Shown here: one piece after another, positions 3,922 to 5,355 of the stretch
Numbering within the stretch: position 1 is the first letter of the stretch
Layout: every line of letters starts with the position of its first letter
Assembly (NCBI GenBank): GCA_964440305.1
Contig: CAYTRS010000038.1
Location: forward strand, 1 to 5,355
Direction: 5' to 3'
Length of the DNA: 5,355 nucleotides
Origin: CAYTRS01 sp964440305
GTDB taxonomy: Bacteria > Patescibacteriota > Minisyncoccia > Moranbacterales > JAKLHP01
The notes under the pieces: generated by a model
What the model saw: only the letters and a program-made list of their open reading frames with translations
Database searches by the model: none
What the model was told of the DNA's origin: nothing
Program-made: the position numbers and the translations under genes

Positions 3922-5355
3922 TTATTTTCTTCTTTTGATGCTTTCCCTTATAAACTCCAAAAATAGAGGATGTGGCTTAAGTGGCCAAGACTTGAATTCC
4001 GGATGGAATTGCGTTCCCAGGAAAAACGGGTGGTCTTTTTTGGGAAGCTCGGCGATTTCCATAAGCTTTCCGTTCGGAGATTTTCCGGAAAAAACAAGCC
4101 CCGCTTTTTCCAATTTTTCAATATATTCAGGATTCACTTCCCAGCGGTGGCGGTGGCGCTCGGAAATTTTAAGCGATTTATAAGCTTCATGCGCAATAGC
4201 TCCCTTTTTAATTTTTGCGGGATACGCTCCCAGCCTCATTGTTGCTCCGAAGTTTTTGTCTTCCAGATTTTTTTTCTGTTCCGGCATAATGTCAATTACC
4301 GGGCTTTTGGTTTCACGGTCGATCTCCGTTGTATTGGCGTCTTTGAGTTTTAAGACATTTCGCGCGAATTCTACGACAGCCAGCTGCATCCCATAACAAA
4401 GCCCGAAATACGGAATTTTATTTTTCCGGCAATACTCAATCACTTTTATTTTTCCTTCAATTCCGCGCGATCCAAATCCTCCGGGAACAATAATTCCGCC
4501 GTATTCTTTGAGACTGTCAATCTTATGCGGCTCTTTTTCAAAAAGCTCGCTGTTTATCCAATCAATTTCAGGCTTGACCTTCAAATTGTGGCAAGCATGC
4601 TTTATTGCCTCAATGACGCTGATATATGAATCGCTTAAGACAAAATTTCCGGTTCCAAAATATTTTCCAACAACACCTATCTTGGTTCTTGCTTTGGCGG
4701 ATTTTATTTTTTCCAGCAAATCATGCCATTTTTTCAGGTCTGTTTTTCTGGGTTTTAAGTTCAATTTCTTAAGTATCAGTCTTGATAAGTCATCGCGTTC
4801 AAAGTTTATTGGCACTTCATAAATCGACTCAATATCCGGTGCGGATATCACATATTTTTCCGAAATATTGCAGAACATTGAAAGCTTTTCCTTTCGCTTT
4901 TGATCCAAAAAAGTTTCGCTTCTTGCCACGATTACGTCCGGCTGGATTCCGGCTCCGTTAAGGGTTCGAACGGCATATTGCGTCGGCTTGGTCTTCATTT
5001 CGCCGACTTTGGAAGGAATGGGGAGATAGCTGACCAAAACAAAAAGCACGTCTTCCGGGTGCTTGATTTTCATCATGCGGGCGGCTTCCAAAAAGAGAAT
5101 ATTCTGGTATTCCCCGACTGTTCCGCCGATTTCAATGATTGTGATGTCGGCATGGGCTTTTTTGGAAGCTTTTTCAATCCGGCCTATGACTTCCAATGGA
5201 ATGTGAGGAACCACTTCCACGCATTTTCCGCCATATTCAAGATTTCTTTCTTTGTGAATAACGGTTTCATATACTCTTCCGGTTGTCATATAATTTATCC
5301 TGGGAAGGCTGACTTCCATAAATCTTTCGTAGTTTCCCATGTCCTGGTCGGTTTC
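3922..5355 (-). CDS. pyrG: CTP synthase, N-terminus beyond the window
   Basis: CTP synthase makes CTP from UTP, ATP and glutamine in the cytoplasm. About 477 codons are visible; some 65-70 N-terminal residues, including the P-loop, lie outside. The frame runs to the window edge, where ETDQDMGNYERF matches the conserved ETDLDLGHYERF, so the ATG at 5340 is internal. Numbering from that Met, the synthetase domain has IEIGGTVGE (69-77, with the metal-binding Glu at 70) and KTKPTQYAVRTL (116-127). The class I glutamine amidotransferase domain starts near 220 and has FGLCYGMQ with nucleophile C315, and QFHPE with H446 and E448. Three differences from the E. coli type stand out: GEYQN in place of GDIES after GGTV, Tyr for His in KPTQH, and about five extra residues after GKY (226-236). 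The catalytic residues seen are intact, so the enzyme should be active. The TAA at 3922-3924 faces the rpmA terminator. Confidence 0.96.
   Translation of the reverse strand, partial: ETDQDMGNYERFMEVSLPRINYMTTGRVYETVIHKERNLEYGGKCVEVVPHIPLEVIGRIEKASKKAHADITIIEIGGTVGEYQNILFLEAARMMKIKHPEDVLFVLVSYLPIPSKVGEMKTKPTQYAVRTLNGAGIQPDVIVARSETFLDQKRKEKLSMFCNISEKYVISAPDIESIYEVPINFERDDLSRLILKKLNLKPRKTDLKKWHDLLEKIKSAKARTKIGVVGKYFGTGNFVLSDSYISVIEAIKHACHNLKVKPEIDWINSELFEKEPHKIDSLKEYGGIIVPGGFGSRGIEGKIKVIEYCRKNKIPYFGLCYGMQLAVVEFARNVLKLKDANTTEIDRETKSPVIDIMPEQKKNLEDKNFGATMRLGAYPAKIKKGAIAHEAYKSLKISERHRHRWEVNPEYIEKLEKAGLVFSGKSPNGKLMEIAELPKKDHPFFLGTQFHPEFKSWPLKPHPLFLEFIRESIKRRK

Noticed and set aside
3922..4822. Several plus-strand frames of 80-130 codons
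   Set aside because: All are antisense to pyrG, whose conserved motifs run the full length on the minus strand.

Overview
This 5.36-kb window is an AT-rich bacterial chromosome fragment. It looks most like a member of the Patescibacteria/CPR, probably of Parcubacteria type, though that placement is an inference. The reasons are: most starts lack a Shine-Dalgarno sequence; rpmA stands alone; a membrane-anchored protein ends in an Ada-like zinc-finger domain; there is a compact DUF2062 protein; and A/T-rich imperfect inverted repeats occur between genes. Every confidently read gene stops with TAA or TAG, and nothing requires a recoded TGA. A run of exactly 100 N (2822-2921) marks a scaffold join, so the true distance across it is unknown.

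Layout from left to right. (1) 12-463, minus strand: an Rrf2-family regulator with four clustered cysteines. It has its own TTGACG-N17-TATAAT promoter and a 15-bp near-palindrome just downstream of the -10, which suggests autoregulation. (2) 473-920, minus strand: a self-contained small transcription unit with a strong promoter, a ~120-nt leader, a good ribosome-binding site, a 74-aa protein of unknown function and an intrinsic terminator. (3) 961-2637, plus strand: a PD-(D/E)XK nuclease with a Cas4/AddB-type Fe-S cysteine pattern and an extra coiled-coil C-terminal region. It overlaps by 17 nt a DUF2062 membrane protein, and a bidirectional terminator follows. (4) 2655-3348, minus strand: a membrane-anchored Ada-like domain protein and, across the gap, the C-terminal 54 codons of a second, unidentified gene. 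(5) 3342-3799, plus strand: rpmA (ribosomal protein L27) as a single-gene unit with a near-consensus promoter and a strong terminator. (6) 3922 to the window end, minus strand: pyrG (CTP synthase), whose N-terminus lies beyond the window.

The genes do not form one pathway. They are short, independent, tightly packed units of mostly housekeeping function (nucleotide synthesis, translation, redox or Fe-S regulation, nucleic-acid processing). I found no mobile element, CRISPR array, toxin-antitoxin pair or recognisable defence cassette. The items most worth a second look are the unknown 74-aa gene and its structured leader, the truncated gene at the scaffold gap, the apparently self-regulated Rrf2 gene, and the paired intergenic inverted repeats around rpmA.
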